Shown here one piece after another: positions 56,775-64,000 of a stretch of 64,000 nucleotides of DNA (position 1 is its first letter; each line of letters opens with the position of its first letter). Made by a program: the position numbers and the translations under genes. The notes below the pieces were generated by a model. The model worked only from the letters and a program-made list of their open reading frames with translations, was not told the origin of the DNA and did no database searches. Source of the DNA: Bacillus sp. X1(2014) (GTDB taxonomy: Bacteria > Bacillota > Bacilli > Bacillales_B > DSM-18226); the NCBI RefSeq assembly GCF_007678255.1, contig NZ_VEED01000021.1:26031-90030 (forward strand), written 5' to 3'.

Positions 56775-56787
56775 GGTGTCAGGTACC
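56775..56787. repeat. Interspersed palindrome, copy 11 (left arm)
   Basis: GGTGTCAGGTACC, one mismatch from the family arm, preceded by a partial GGTGTCAAGTATGGTGT. Inner sequences with TGTCC and GGACA follow to about 56832; the right arm is lost. Confidence 0.65.
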
Positions 56788-56853
56788 ACAGAAGGAGACT
56801 ATTGTTCATTCTGTCCTCCATACACGGACAACCGCGGGTAGGTGTTGATACAC

Positions 56854-56890
56854 AAAAAAACGCTTGGACCACTGGGAAGCGGCCAAGCGT
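56854..56890 (-). terminator. Terminator after the truncated M28 peptidase gene
   Basis: Minus strand ACGCTTGG-N15-CCAAGCGT followed by TTTTTTTG. Confidence 0.88.
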
Positions 56891-56927
56891 GTCTCTCGCT
56901 TTTTATGAAGGGCTGTTTGGGGGTTGA

Positions 56928-57599
56928 TTAATCGACTGGGCGGTCCTCAAAATTGTAGTCAACGGATCCTGCTGCAACACGTGCCTTTTCTAATGCTGGC
57001 GTTTCCGGACGGGCAATTTGATAAACGGATGCACCTACAATCTCCGCAGCCTGCTGCAGCTTTTCCTTGCTGATTTTATCTAATGTATCCGTTGGCTGAT
57101 GATACCACGGCTCTACCGGTGAGTGGATAAACAGTGCGGATGGAATTCCCAATTCATGGAACGGCTGGTGGTCACTTCGCCCTAATTGTCCATAAGGAAT
57201 AGCTACATTCATCGTCCTTACTCCTGCTGCAGCTCCTAAATCGGTAACTAGGTTCTTCTTACCGTCAATGGTATACATAATTAAGCCGCCCGCTGGATGA
57301 TCCGCTCCGGCATCCCGGCCGCCGATCATATCCATTTGGAAGTGGGCAACCATACGGTCCACGTCACTTTGCGGAAGCTTGGAAGCATAAAAAGATGATC
57401 CTACTAAACCTCTTTCCTCTGAACCAAAGGTTAAGAAACGAACTTCCGTATCAATTGGCGCTTTTGCAAAAATCCTCGCTAATTCTAGAACGGCAGATAC
57501 CCCTGAAGCATCATCGTTTGCCCCTGGTCCCCCATGAACAGAATCATGATGGGCACCGACTGTAACGATTTGGCCGGTATCTTTGTTATTTTTCGGCTC
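56928..57599 (-). pseudogene. M28-family aminopeptidase, 5'-truncated
   Basis: C-terminal half of a YwaD-like zinc aminopeptidase. In one open frame the conserved metal-binding domain is readable: GQIVTVGAHHDSVHGGPGANDDASG (two parts of the Zn site), FLTFGSEERGLVGS with the catalytic Glu pair, FQMDMIGGRD and GRSDHQPFHELGIPSALF. The family normally has about 450 residues with a signal peptide and PA-like domain; everything before about residue 230 is absent. The frame meets a stop at 57618-57620, inside the terminator of the yclNOPQ operon, so the break coincides with that operon's end. No start codon or ribosome site can serve it. Confidence 0.85.
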
Positions 57600-57606
57600 A
57601 AAGAAA

Positions 57607-57649
57607 AAGCACGCAGTTTAGACAGATATTTCTATCAAACTGCGTGCTT
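57607..57649 (-). terminator. Terminator of the yclNOPQ-type operon
   Basis: AAGCACGCAGTTT / AAACTGCGTGCTT, a perfect 13-bp stem with a 17-base loop, and TTTTTCTTT downstream on the minus strand. It overlaps the broken 5' edge of the M28 gene. Confidence 0.9.
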
Positions 57650-57676
57650 ACATTTATTTACCTTTTTTTTAAACTA

Positions 57677-58624
57677 TTATAATGCACTTTCAATTTCTTT
57701 AGCCATTGATTTAACAGATTTTAAGCCACCGCCACTTAGGTACCAGGTGTCTGCATCAAGGTAGACAATCTTATTGTTCTTAAAGGCCGTTGTTTTTTTA
57801 ACTAATTCATTTTCAATGATTTCCTTTGCACCAATTTCTCCACCGACTGCCGTAGCACGGTCGATCACAAACAATACGTCAGGATTTTTCTCCATAATGT
57901 ATTCAAATGTAATACTCTGTCCATGCGTGGACACCTCGATGCCTTTATCGGCTGCTCCAAATCCAAAGACATCATGGACTACGCCGAAACGGGAGCTTGG
58001 TCCGTAAGCACTGACTTTGCCTTCATTCGCTAAAAGAATGAGACCTTTCTTATTAGAAGCCGAAGCTTGTTGATTTAACTTTTCAATACTAGCATTAATA
58101 TCTTTTAGTTCGCTCGCTACCTTGTCTTCTTTACCAAACAGTTCACCAACCAGCTTCATGTTTTTCTCAAAGGATTCCATGTATTTTGCATAATCAATGC
58201 CAATAAAGACAGTTGGTGCAATCTCAGCAAACTGATCATATAATTCGGCTTGGCGTGTTGAGATAAAGATCACATCTGGCTGCAGCTCGTGAATGGCTTC
58301 AAAGTCCGGCTCTTTTAAACTTCCGACATTCGTATATTTCTTATCCGCATATTTTTTCAAATAGGATGGAACCGCTGTTTGTGGTACCCCTGTGACATTA
58401 ATACCTAACTCATCTAGGGTATCTAGGACACCAAAATCAAAAACGACTACCTTTTCCGGGTTCTTCTTCACCTCAGCCTCGCCATATTGATGCTTAATCG
58501 TCATTTTCTCTGCTGTTTCATTGTTGGCAGATGCCGTTTCAGTTTGCCCCTTTTCCTTTGAACCACACGCGGCTAACACAAGAATCATGGCAAAAACTAG
58601 CGTAAATAAACTCCATTTTTTCAT
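57677..58624 (-). CDS. yclQ: Petrobactin-type siderophore-binding lipoprotein YclQ
   Basis: Binds a catecholate siderophore (petrobactin or its precursor in Bacillus YclQ) at the cell surface for import through YclNOP. The signal peptide ends in the lipobox LAAC at residue 20; the linker is Glu/Thr/Asn-rich. The class III binding fold shows VVVFDFGVLDTLDELGINVTG, PDVIFISTRQAELY and WYLSGGGLKSVKSM. Length 315 agrees with YclQ. It is the last gene of the operon, 18 bases after the ATPase gene, with a terminator beyond. The ligand is inferred from family resemblance and operon order. Confidence 0.92.
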   Translation of the reverse strand: MKKWSLFTLVFAMILVLAACGSKEKGQTETASANNETAEKMTIKHQYGEAEVKKNPEKVVVFDFGVLDTLDELGINVTGVPQTAVPSYLKKYADKKYTNVGSLKEPDFEAIHELQPDVIFISTRQAELYDQFAEIAPTVFIGIDYAKYMESFEKNMKLVGELFGKEDKVASELKDINASIEKLNQQASASNKKGLILLANEGKVSAYGPSSRFGVVHDVFGFGAADKGIEVSTHGQSITFEYIMEKNPDVLFVIDRATAVGGEIGAKEIIENELVKKTTAFKNNKIVYLDADTWYLSGGGLKSVKSMAKEIESAL

Positions 58625-58642
58625 CTTTAAAACTCCCCTTTT

Positions 58643-59403
58643 TTATGATTTAAAATAAACACAGATTCTGCAATCATTCATTTCCTGAATCGGAATTTCC
58701 ATATCATAAATCTCACTCAACGCCTTTGACTGAATAATCTCCTCGGTCGGCCCATCCTTCACGACCTTTCCATCCTTCATGGCAACAATCCGGTCAGAAT
58801 AGACCGATGCAAAGTTGATATCATGGAGAACAATAACGACAGTTTTGCCCAGCTCATCGACCAATCTCCGTAAGATTTTCATAATCTGAACAGAGTGCTT
58901 CATATCCAAATTATTTAACGGTTCATCAAGGAGAATATACTCTGTATCTTGCGCGATCACCATCGCAATAAAGGCACGCTGGCGCTGCCCACCGGATAAT
59001 TCATCTAAAAATCTATCCTGAATTTCAATTAAATGCATATACTCGAGCGATTGGTCGACAATCCGTTCATCGTCCTGCGTTAACCGCCCTTTTGAATATG
59101 GGAATCTCCCAAAGGAAACAAGTTCTCGGATTGTGAGGCGGACATTCATATAATTCGACTGCTTTAAAATTGAAACCCGCTTGGCAAAATCATTCGATTT
59201 CATCCGGCGAACATCTGATTGATCAATCAGCACTTCACCTGTATCGGCATCGAGCAAACGGCTGACCATCGACAGTAGTGTGGATTTCCCTGCGCCGTTT
59301 GGGCCTATAAACGATGTTATTTTTCCAGGTTGAATATTGATCGTAACATCTTCTACCACAGGTTTTTTCCGTAAAACTTTGACAATGATCTCACTGTTAT
59401 CAT
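58643..59403 (-). CDS. yclP: Siderophore ABC transporter ATP-binding protein YclP (apparent frameshift)
   Basis: ATPase of the YclNOPQ importer: GPNGAGKST (Walker A), LSGGQRQRAFIAMVIAQ, ILLDEPLNNLD (Walker B) and the His switch VLHDINFA. The continuous frame from 58643 reaches only the GTG at 59359, which has no ribosome site and lacks the usual first strand. The true start is almost surely the ATG at 59403: GGGGAGGAAAA stands upstream, it overlaps the yclO stop as ATGA, and it reads MITVRSLSKFYGKK, the expected ABC N-terminus. That frame leaves the main one at an A6 run (59363-59368); one more A would restore a 253-residue protein, the YclP length. Either a homopolymer sequencing error or a real frameshift. 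Confidence 0.85.
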
Positions 59404-60350
59404 GCAGTTTTCCTCCCCTTTAGCAGTAAATAGATGAAATAGACACCGCCGATAAAGTTGATAATGACACTTAACGTTGTCGAAAAAGTAAAGACCCGTT
59501 CAACAAACCACTGTCCCCCGACAAGTGCAATGATACTCATGAGAACCGCACCGCTTATCAAAGTCTTGTGTTTGTAAGTATGAAAAAATTGATAGGACAG
59601 GTTGGCAACTATTAATCCAAAAAATGTTATCGGTCCTACTAGTGCTGTTGAGATTGAAATAAAGATAGCAACAATGACAAGCATTTGCTTCACAATTGAA
59701 TCATATGGAACTCCTAGATTAATCGCCATCTCCCGCCCTAGTGATAAAACATCGAGATACTTTATATACCGCCATGCATAAATCAGCACAAGCAATACGA
59801 TAACAATCGCCATCCACACTAGATCTGAATTGATATTATTGAAACTAGCAAACATCCGGTCTTGAACAATCAGAAACTCATTTGGATCAATCAGAACTTG
59901 TAAAAACGTCGAGATACTCGAAAAGAATGTCCCAACAATAATTCCAATCAATAATAAAAAGTAGATGGATTGACCGCCCTTTTTAAACAAGAACCGATAT
60001 AAGAAAAGAGCAAACACAATCATCACTGCAACCGAAAGTAAAAAGTTTATCTGTTTATTGGTGACAATTAGATGGGAAGAACCTAGGAAAAAAATAATCA
60101 CCGTCTGTAATAAAAGATAAAGGGCATCTAATCCCATAATGCTTGGCGTTAAAATCCGGTTATGTGTAATCGTTTGAAAAACCACCGTGGCATATGCGAT
60201 GGTAAAGCCCGTCAGCACCATGGCAAGTACCTTTGTTACCCGCCTTGGCAACGCATAATCAAAGCTTCCATTTAAATCATGAATCAGGTATACGGCACAG
60301 CATCCCGCCGCAAGCAATACGAGACAGGCCATTTTCAACGGATTACGCAT
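59400..60350 (-). CDS. yclO: Siderophore ABC transporter permease YclO
   Basis: FecCD-family membrane subunit of 316 residues with about nine segments (MVLTGFTIAYATVVFQTI; GPITFFGLIVANLSY). Its ATG overlaps the yclN stop by 8 bases, and its own stop overlaps the ATG of yclP as ATGA, showing a tightly coupled operon. It pairs with YclN to form the channel for the ferric petrobactin-type siderophore. Confidence 0.92.
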   Translation of the reverse strand: MRNPLKMACLVLLAAGCCAVYLIHDLNGSFDYALPRRVTKVLAMVLTGFTIAYATVVFQTITHNRILTPSIMGLDALYLLLQTVIIFFLGSSHLIVTNKQINFLLSVAVMIVFALFLYRFLFKKGGQSIYFLLLIGIIVGTFFSSISTFLQVLIDPNEFLIVQDRMFASFNNINSDLVWMAIVIVLLVLIYAWRYIKYLDVLSLGREMAINLGVPYDSIVKQMLVIVAIFISISTALVGPITFFGLIVANLSYQFFHTYKHKTLISGAVLMSIIALVGGQWFVERVFTFSTTLSVIINFIGGVYFIYLLLKGRKTA

Positions 60351-61293
60351 AGGCCTTCCTCCGAAATAGCAAATATAAAAACGTTCCGCTGCCGATCACA
60401 CCAACCATAAGACTGATTGAAATCTCATATGGATAAATGAGCACCCGGCCTAAAATATCACAAACCAATAGGAAAATAGCCCCTAGAAATGCTGTATGCG
60501 GCAACGTTTTTTGTAGATGGTCGCCTTTAAAAATAGAGATAATATTCGGAATAATTAAGCCGAGAAATGGGATAATTCCGACGGTCAGGACAACGGATGC
60601 CGTAATTAGGGCAACGAGTATCAACCCGATATTTACCACACTTCGATAGGCAAGACCTAGATTTTTCGAAAAATCCTCACCCATTCCTGCCACGGTAAAG
60701 CGGTTGGCATAAAAATAGGCAATGACTAAAATTGGGATACTTATGTAGAGGAGTTCATAACGACCTTTCATAATCATTGAAAAATCCCCTTGGAGCCAAG
60801 CCGACATATTTTGAATGACGTCTGCTCGGTAAGCAAAAAAAGTGGTAACCGAAGACAAAATATTACCAAACATTAAGCCAATCAGCGGTATGTAAATAGC
60901 ATCCTTAAACTTGATTCGGTCAAGAATCTGCATAAATAAAAAGGTTCCCCCAAGCGCAAACACAAAGGCTACAACCATTTTTTCAAGCATGGTTGCATTG
61001 GCAAATACCAACATGGAGACAAGGATTCCAAGTCGGGTGGCATCCAAGGTTCCAGCGGTTGTCGGAGAAACAAATTTGTTCCGGCTCAGTTGCTGCATAA
61101 TCAATCCAGCGATACTCATCCCTGCCCCCGCGAGTAGAATTGCAACGAGTCTCGGTACCCTGCTCACCAAGAAAATTTGCGTTTCCTCTGTTTGGAAGTC
61201 TAGCAAGTCTAGTGGCGAAAGACTGCTAACACCTAAAAATAACGAGGTTGCCGATAAGAATATTAACGCTAACAGTAAATATCGTTTCTTCAT
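60343..61293 (-). CDS. yclN: Siderophore ABC transporter permease YclN
   Basis: First gene of the operon, FecCD-family permease with about nine membrane segments. Conserved stretches include VPRLVAILLAGAGMSIAGLIMQ and VGIIPFLGLIIPNIISI. I place the start at the ATG at 61293, preceded by GATGGGGACAA, which gives 316 residues; two ATGs further upstream lack usable sites. A nearly perfect Fur box lies about 57 bases upstream, so the whole operon should be induced under iron limitation. Confidence 0.92.
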   Translation of the reverse strand: MKKRYLLLALIFLSATSLFLGVSSLSPLDLLDFQTEETQIFLVSRVPRLVAILLAGAGMSIAGLIMQQLSRNKFVSPTTAGTLDATRLGILVSMLVFANATMLEKMVVAFVFALGGTFLFMQILDRIKFKDAIYIPLIGLMFGNILSSVTTFFAYRADVIQNMSAWLQGDFSMIMKGRYELLYISIPILVIAYFYANRFTVAGMGEDFSKNLGLAYRSVVNIGLILVALITASVVLTVGIIPFLGLIIPNIISIFKGDHLQKTLPHTAFLGAIFLLVCDILGRVLIYPYEISISLMVGVIGSGTFLYLLFRRKAYA

Positions 61294-61349
61294 AATTGTC
61301 CCCATCATTTCTATCATTCTAGCGATCTCTCGATGATAATAATAATAAT

Positions 61350-61368
61350 GATAATGAAAATCATTATC
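61350..61368. promoter_or_regulatory. Fur box of the yclNOPQ operon
   Basis: GATAATGAAAATCATTATC matches the 19-base Fur consensus at 18 positions. A run of ATAATAATA precedes it on the yclN side. It would shut down the operon when iron is sufficient. Confidence 0.92.
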
Positions 61369-61573
61369 ATCAGCTTATAAAGTTGATTATAACATTCAGA
61401 AATTTGAAGTCAACACTAATTGAGAACTTCTTTCAATTACAATTCCAATATCATACATTTGTCCCAGATTTTAATTTTCAAAACTACACACCTACTGAAT
61501 AATAAAATTATCCGTTCCATACTCATATTGGACTTCCTGGACCTCATAAATTGGGCATTAGGAGGTGAATGTA

Positions 61574-62056
61574 GTGAAAAGATGGCTATTGGCTATATTC
61601 TTACCCATAATGATTTTATTGTCTGGATGCTCCAGTGACCCTGTTCAAGATGATTTACTTAATTATGTAAATAAAGAAATGAAGGAAGCTGCGAAATTAG
61701 AAGGAACCGCCGTTTCGGCCTATGAAGGAGTCTCGGGTACAAACTATCAGGATGACCAGACCATGTACGATGTCTTAAATCGTGATGTCATTCCCAATTA
61801 CAGCGAATTTATTAAAGAACTAGATTCTGTAAAGATTGAAACTGATGAGGTAAGAGAAATTCACGAAATATATGTTGAAGGGGCAGAAATACAATTTAAC
61901 GCCTTTGCTATCATTAAACAGGCGATAGAGGAACAGGATGCAGACTTGATTCAAAAAGCCAACGAAATGTTGGCGGATGCACGAAAACATCTTCGAGATT
62001 ATCAAACCAAATTGAATAAACTGGCAAAGGAACATGATGTAGAAATTGAAAAATAA
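61574..62056 (+). CDS. Small predicted lipoprotein of unknown function
   Basis: About 160 residues. The signal peptide (KRWLLAIFLPIMILLSGC) ends in lipobox LSGC; the mature part is mostly alpha-helical and acidic, with a repeated E/K pattern (EVREIHEIYVEGAEIQF, ADLIQKANEMLADARKHLRDYQ) that suggests a helical bundle. I start at the GTG at 61574, which has AGGAGGTGA 7 bases upstream; another GTG at 61565 lies inside that site. It reads away from yclNOPQ with 280 bases between. I do not recognise a named family with confidence. Confidence 0.78.
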   Translation: MKRWLLAIFLPIMILLSGCSSDPVQDDLLNYVNKEMKEAAKLEGTAVSAYEGVSGTNYQDDQTMYDVLNRDVIPNYSEFIKELDSVKIETDEVREIHEIYVEGAEIQFNAFAIIKQAIEEQDADLIQKANEMLADARKHLRDYQTKLNKLAKEHDVEIEK

Positions 62057-62090
62057 CCATCTTCTCTGACATAAACCATAAACAAAAATA

Positions 62091-62133
62091 AGGTCAGTCC
62101 TTTAGCTTTTATTTAGCACTAGAGAACTGACCT
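62091..62133. terminator. Terminator between lipoprotein and DUF418 genes
   Basis: AGGTCAGT / ACTGACCT arms with a long loop that can pair further, followed by TATTCTTTT on the plus strand and TTATTTTTG on the minus strand. It lies between convergent genes. Confidence 0.75.
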
Positions 62134-62145
62134 ATTCTTTTCGGG

Positions 62146-63165
62146 TCAACTATCATGAAGATAGCTTTTTCGCATTGGGGGGAATTCGAAATAAGTTAAC
62201 AGACGCCAAACCCATTCCAATGGCCCGAATCTAAAGAACCGAAGCCAGAGTGTACTAAAAATAAGCTGGATGACATAAATCGCAACACACAGGTAAAGAG
62301 ATTGGATATACGTCAATTGATTGAATAAATCTAAAACGTTTCCGGCGAGCAGGATTAGTGCTGTTTGTGAAACATAGTTGGTCAGTGCCATCCTTCCGTA
62401 GCTTTTTAAGGGCGAGAGAATCCGCCGGATGATGGGAAAATTCAGAAGCACAAGCAGCATCCCCACATAAAAAGCAGAGACAATCGGACCAATCATGATT
62501 CCGATCCGTAAGAATCGCTGTGTTTTCTGAAACTCATCACCTGAACCAAATGCAAACGTGGCATACTGATCCTGATAAATAATACCTGCTACACTTAAAA
62601 CAAACATAACCCCTGTAAAAACAGTTGTTACTATCCACTGATTTGTCATTCGTTCAAATAATTGAAACTGCCCGGCGGCGATTCCTAACATCATCAACGG
62701 GACTACCATAAATATTTTTTCAGCAAACAAACTTATGACGAGCAACATGCCCAGTCCAAAAACAAGATTCACAACCTTGTTCACTCTATAAAATGGTAAG
62801 ATAATCAGACCGCAAACGGAGTAAATCATTAATGCTTCCCCTGGATGGAATTGTACATGGACAGACCCAAATATAAACAACACAAGAATCCTCCGTAAAA
62901 ATAACACATACCCATTTTTCCCCTTCGCCATTGATCTCGAGATAAATAGGTAAAACCCCACACCAAACAAAAATGTAAAGATCGTATAAAAGCGCCCTTC
63001 TACAAATAAGTATAAAATCCTCCAATACGTTGCATCGCTGGTACTGGAAAGCGGTAATCCCACTGACAATAATGGAATAATATTAACCAAAATAATTCCC
63101 ATGAGGGCAAAACCTCGTAAATAATCAAGTGCGTCAATCCGCGCGTTGACTTTATTCGAATTCAT
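62146..63165 (-). CDS. DUF418-family membrane protein (YeiB-like)
   Basis: Multi-pass membrane protein of unknown function with about nine segments over 339 residues. The family-defining parts are visible: RIDALDYLRGFALMGIILVNI at the N-terminus and SYGRMALTNYVSQTALI near residue 255 in the C-terminal DUF418 region. Distant resemblance to acyltransferase-type membrane proteins is known for this family, but no catalytic motif is certain. It stands alone on the minus strand between two terminators. Confidence 0.9.
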   Translation of the reverse strand: MNSNKVNARIDALDYLRGFALMGIILVNIIPLLSVGLPLSSTSDATYWRILYLFVEGRFYTIFTFLFGVGFYLFISRSMAKGKNGYVLFLRRILVLFIFGSVHVQFHPGEALMIYSVCGLIILPFYRVNKVVNLVFGLGMLLVISLFAEKIFMVVPLMMLGIAAGQFQLFERMTNQWIVTTVFTGVMFVLSVAGIIYQDQYATFAFGSGDEFQKTQRFLRIGIMIGPIVSAFYVGMLLVLLNFPIIRRILSPLKSYGRMALTNYVSQTALILLAGNVLDLFNQLTYIQSLYLCVAIYVIQLIFSTLWLRFFRFGPLEWVWRLLTYFEFPPMRKSYLHDS

Positions 63166-63226
63166 CTATATCAACTCCACCATCATTATACTCGTTTATC
63201 CCCCTTTCACCTATTGAAACCAAACA

Positions 63227-63258
63227 AAAAAGCTGACACAAAACAATGTGTCAGCTTT
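63227..63258 (-). terminator. Terminator after the Ig-domain gene fragment
   Basis: AAAGCTGACACA / TGTGTCAGCTTT, a 12-bp perfect stem with a 6-base loop and T6 on the minus strand. Confidence 0.92.
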
Positions 63259-63279
63259 ACACTTTTTCGCATGTTAGCC

Positions 63280-63774
63280 TTATTTCTTTACTTTCAGTTT
63301 AGCTGATTTACTAGTATTTCCGGCTGGATCTTTTGCATAAACATATATGGTTTTTCCAGCTCTTTGTTTCTTGATTTTCACTTTAAAATTTCCCTTCTTA
63401 TCAGTGGTTGCTGAGCCAATGACTTTGCTGCCTAATTTAACATAGACTTTGGATGAAGGTTCTGCCTTTCCAGTTACCGAGGTGGATCGCTTCGTCACAC
63501 TTTTCACTTTCGGAACACTCGGGGCTGTTCTATCTTTCACGGTGACATATGCCGCTTTACTTACATTATTCGCTTTATCTGCAGCTGTAACAGCTAACAC
63601 CGTCTTCGCCTTTTGTAATGTCTTTAATGTTATCGTAAACTTTCCAAATCTGTCGGCTGTTGCCACTCCAAGTATAGCGGCTCCCTTCTTAACCGTTACT
63701 TTTGAGCCCACTTCTGCATATTTTTTAGAGAACGGGCTTGCTTTAGGAAAAAAACAAGTCCTGATATATGCCAT
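63280..63774 (-). pseudogene. C-terminal fragment of a surface protein with bacterial Ig-like repeats
   Basis: The last 145 residues are two Big_6-like immunoglobulin modules of about 70-80 residues each: GSKVTVKKGAAILGVATAD and, after the TAPSVPKV linker, SSKVYVKLGSKVIGSATTD, each ending in a basic strand. Such modules occur at the C-termini of large secreted proteins. The first module begins abruptly at AEVGSKV; the preceding 20 residues (MAYIRTCFFPKASPFSKKY) bear no signal peptide or module pattern, and no ribosome site is seen. I therefore read this as the 3' remnant of a larger gene, cut off upstream, perhaps by the event that left the IS-like end at 63.92 kb. Confidence 0.75.
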
Positions 63775-63920
63775 TTATATAAAACTCACCGTAATGAATC
63801 AAAATGAGGTTCTCTCGGGACTCACTCCTTTTTAATTAAGATGTCTTGTCCTTAATCGAGTAACCAGCAAAGTAAAATAAGTGGAGTTTTTTCGGTTAAA
63901 TGCAGAATGGAGCTCGTTTC

Positions 63921-64000
63921 GAAATTAAGTCCGTATAATTGTGTAAAAAGAAAAAGGGGTCAAATTAATTCCTTTTGTCAACAATGTTATCAGCGACGAA
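63921..64000. mobile_element. Likely left end of an IS256-family insertion sequence (cut by window edge)
   Basis: AAGTCCGTATAATTGTGTAA (63927-63946), then AAAGAAAAAGGGG, strongly resembles the terminal inverted repeat of IS256-type elements, and CCTTTTGTCAACAATG further in is also like the subterminal part. The transposase would lie beyond position 64000. The rest of 63775-63920 shows no gene. The match is from memory of the family end sequence; the other end and target duplication are not in view. Confidence 0.55.

Noticed and set aside
24668..56787. CRISPR array formed by the repeated 13-base arms
   Set aside because: Copies are kilobases apart, inverted and paired, with no regular spacers or cas genes.
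60911..61336. 141-codon plus-strand open frame
   Set aside because: Antisense to yclN and runs towards the Fur box region; no family match.

Overview
The window looks like a chromosomal segment of a low-GC, spore-forming Bacillaceae bacterium (Bacillus/Neobacillus type). The evidence is strong AGGAGG-type ribosome sites with many TTG/GTG starts, homologues of Bacillus YclNOPQ, YumC, YkuK and RocB, CUT1 sugar importers paired with a YesM/YesN-type two-component system, and Fur, BirA, CcpA and Pho-type operator sequences. I see no rRNA, tRNA, CRISPR array or prophage. The genus is inferred, not proven.

Region 1 (1-23.7 kb) is a galactoside-use island, almost all on the minus strand. In transcription order it holds a YesN-type regulator and YesM-type kinase, a CUT1 ABC importer (binding protein plus two permeases), a LacZ-type GH2 beta-galactosidase and a GH36 alpha-galactosidase. 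A second CUT1 importer follows with a small GH2 glycosidase, then galM, a plus-strand ROK repressor, and galK-galE-galT. Imported alpha- and beta-galactosides would be cut in the cytoplasm and the galactose sent through the Leloir pathway. Neither importer has an ATPase gene here, so a shared MsmX-like ATPase elsewhere is inferred. Both importers carry an RNA hairpin between the binding-protein and permease genes, and CcpA (cre) sites lie before both binding-protein genes.

Region 2 (23.8-34.4 kb) holds a membrane protein, a DUF4352-like lipoprotein, a secreted alkaline phosphatase with a Pho box, and a four-gene guanidino-compound operon (two DDAH/amidinotransferase-fold enzymes, a RocE-like permease, a RocB-like M20 hydrolase) read away from an IclR regulator. 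An MFS transporter follows.

Region 3 (34.4-45 kb) holds a Fur-controlled siderophore importer with a YumC-like reductase in the same operon, a catalytically stripped phosphofructokinase paralogue, a membrane GGDEF protein behind twin palindromes, bioY with a BirA operator, and a GDYXXLXY/DUF2157 membrane pair.

Region 4 (45-57 kb) holds two large secreted M14 carboxypeptidases, a LuxR-type two-component pair, a 54-residue zinc-ribbon protein, a YkuK-family protein and a PAS sensor kinase. Region 5 (57-64 kb) holds a 5'-truncated M28 aminopeptidase against a petrobactin-type yclNOPQ operon, whose yclP copy appears to carry a one-base frameshift. A lipoprotein, a DUF418 membrane protein, a truncated Ig-domain gene and what looks like an IS256-family end at the right edge complete it.

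An interspersed palindrome family (arms GGTGTCAGGCACC / GGTGCCTGACACC around an inner TGGACA..TGTCCA hairpin) occurs eleven times between 24.6 and 56.8 kb, always between genes, and is absent from the galactoside island and the last 7 kb.
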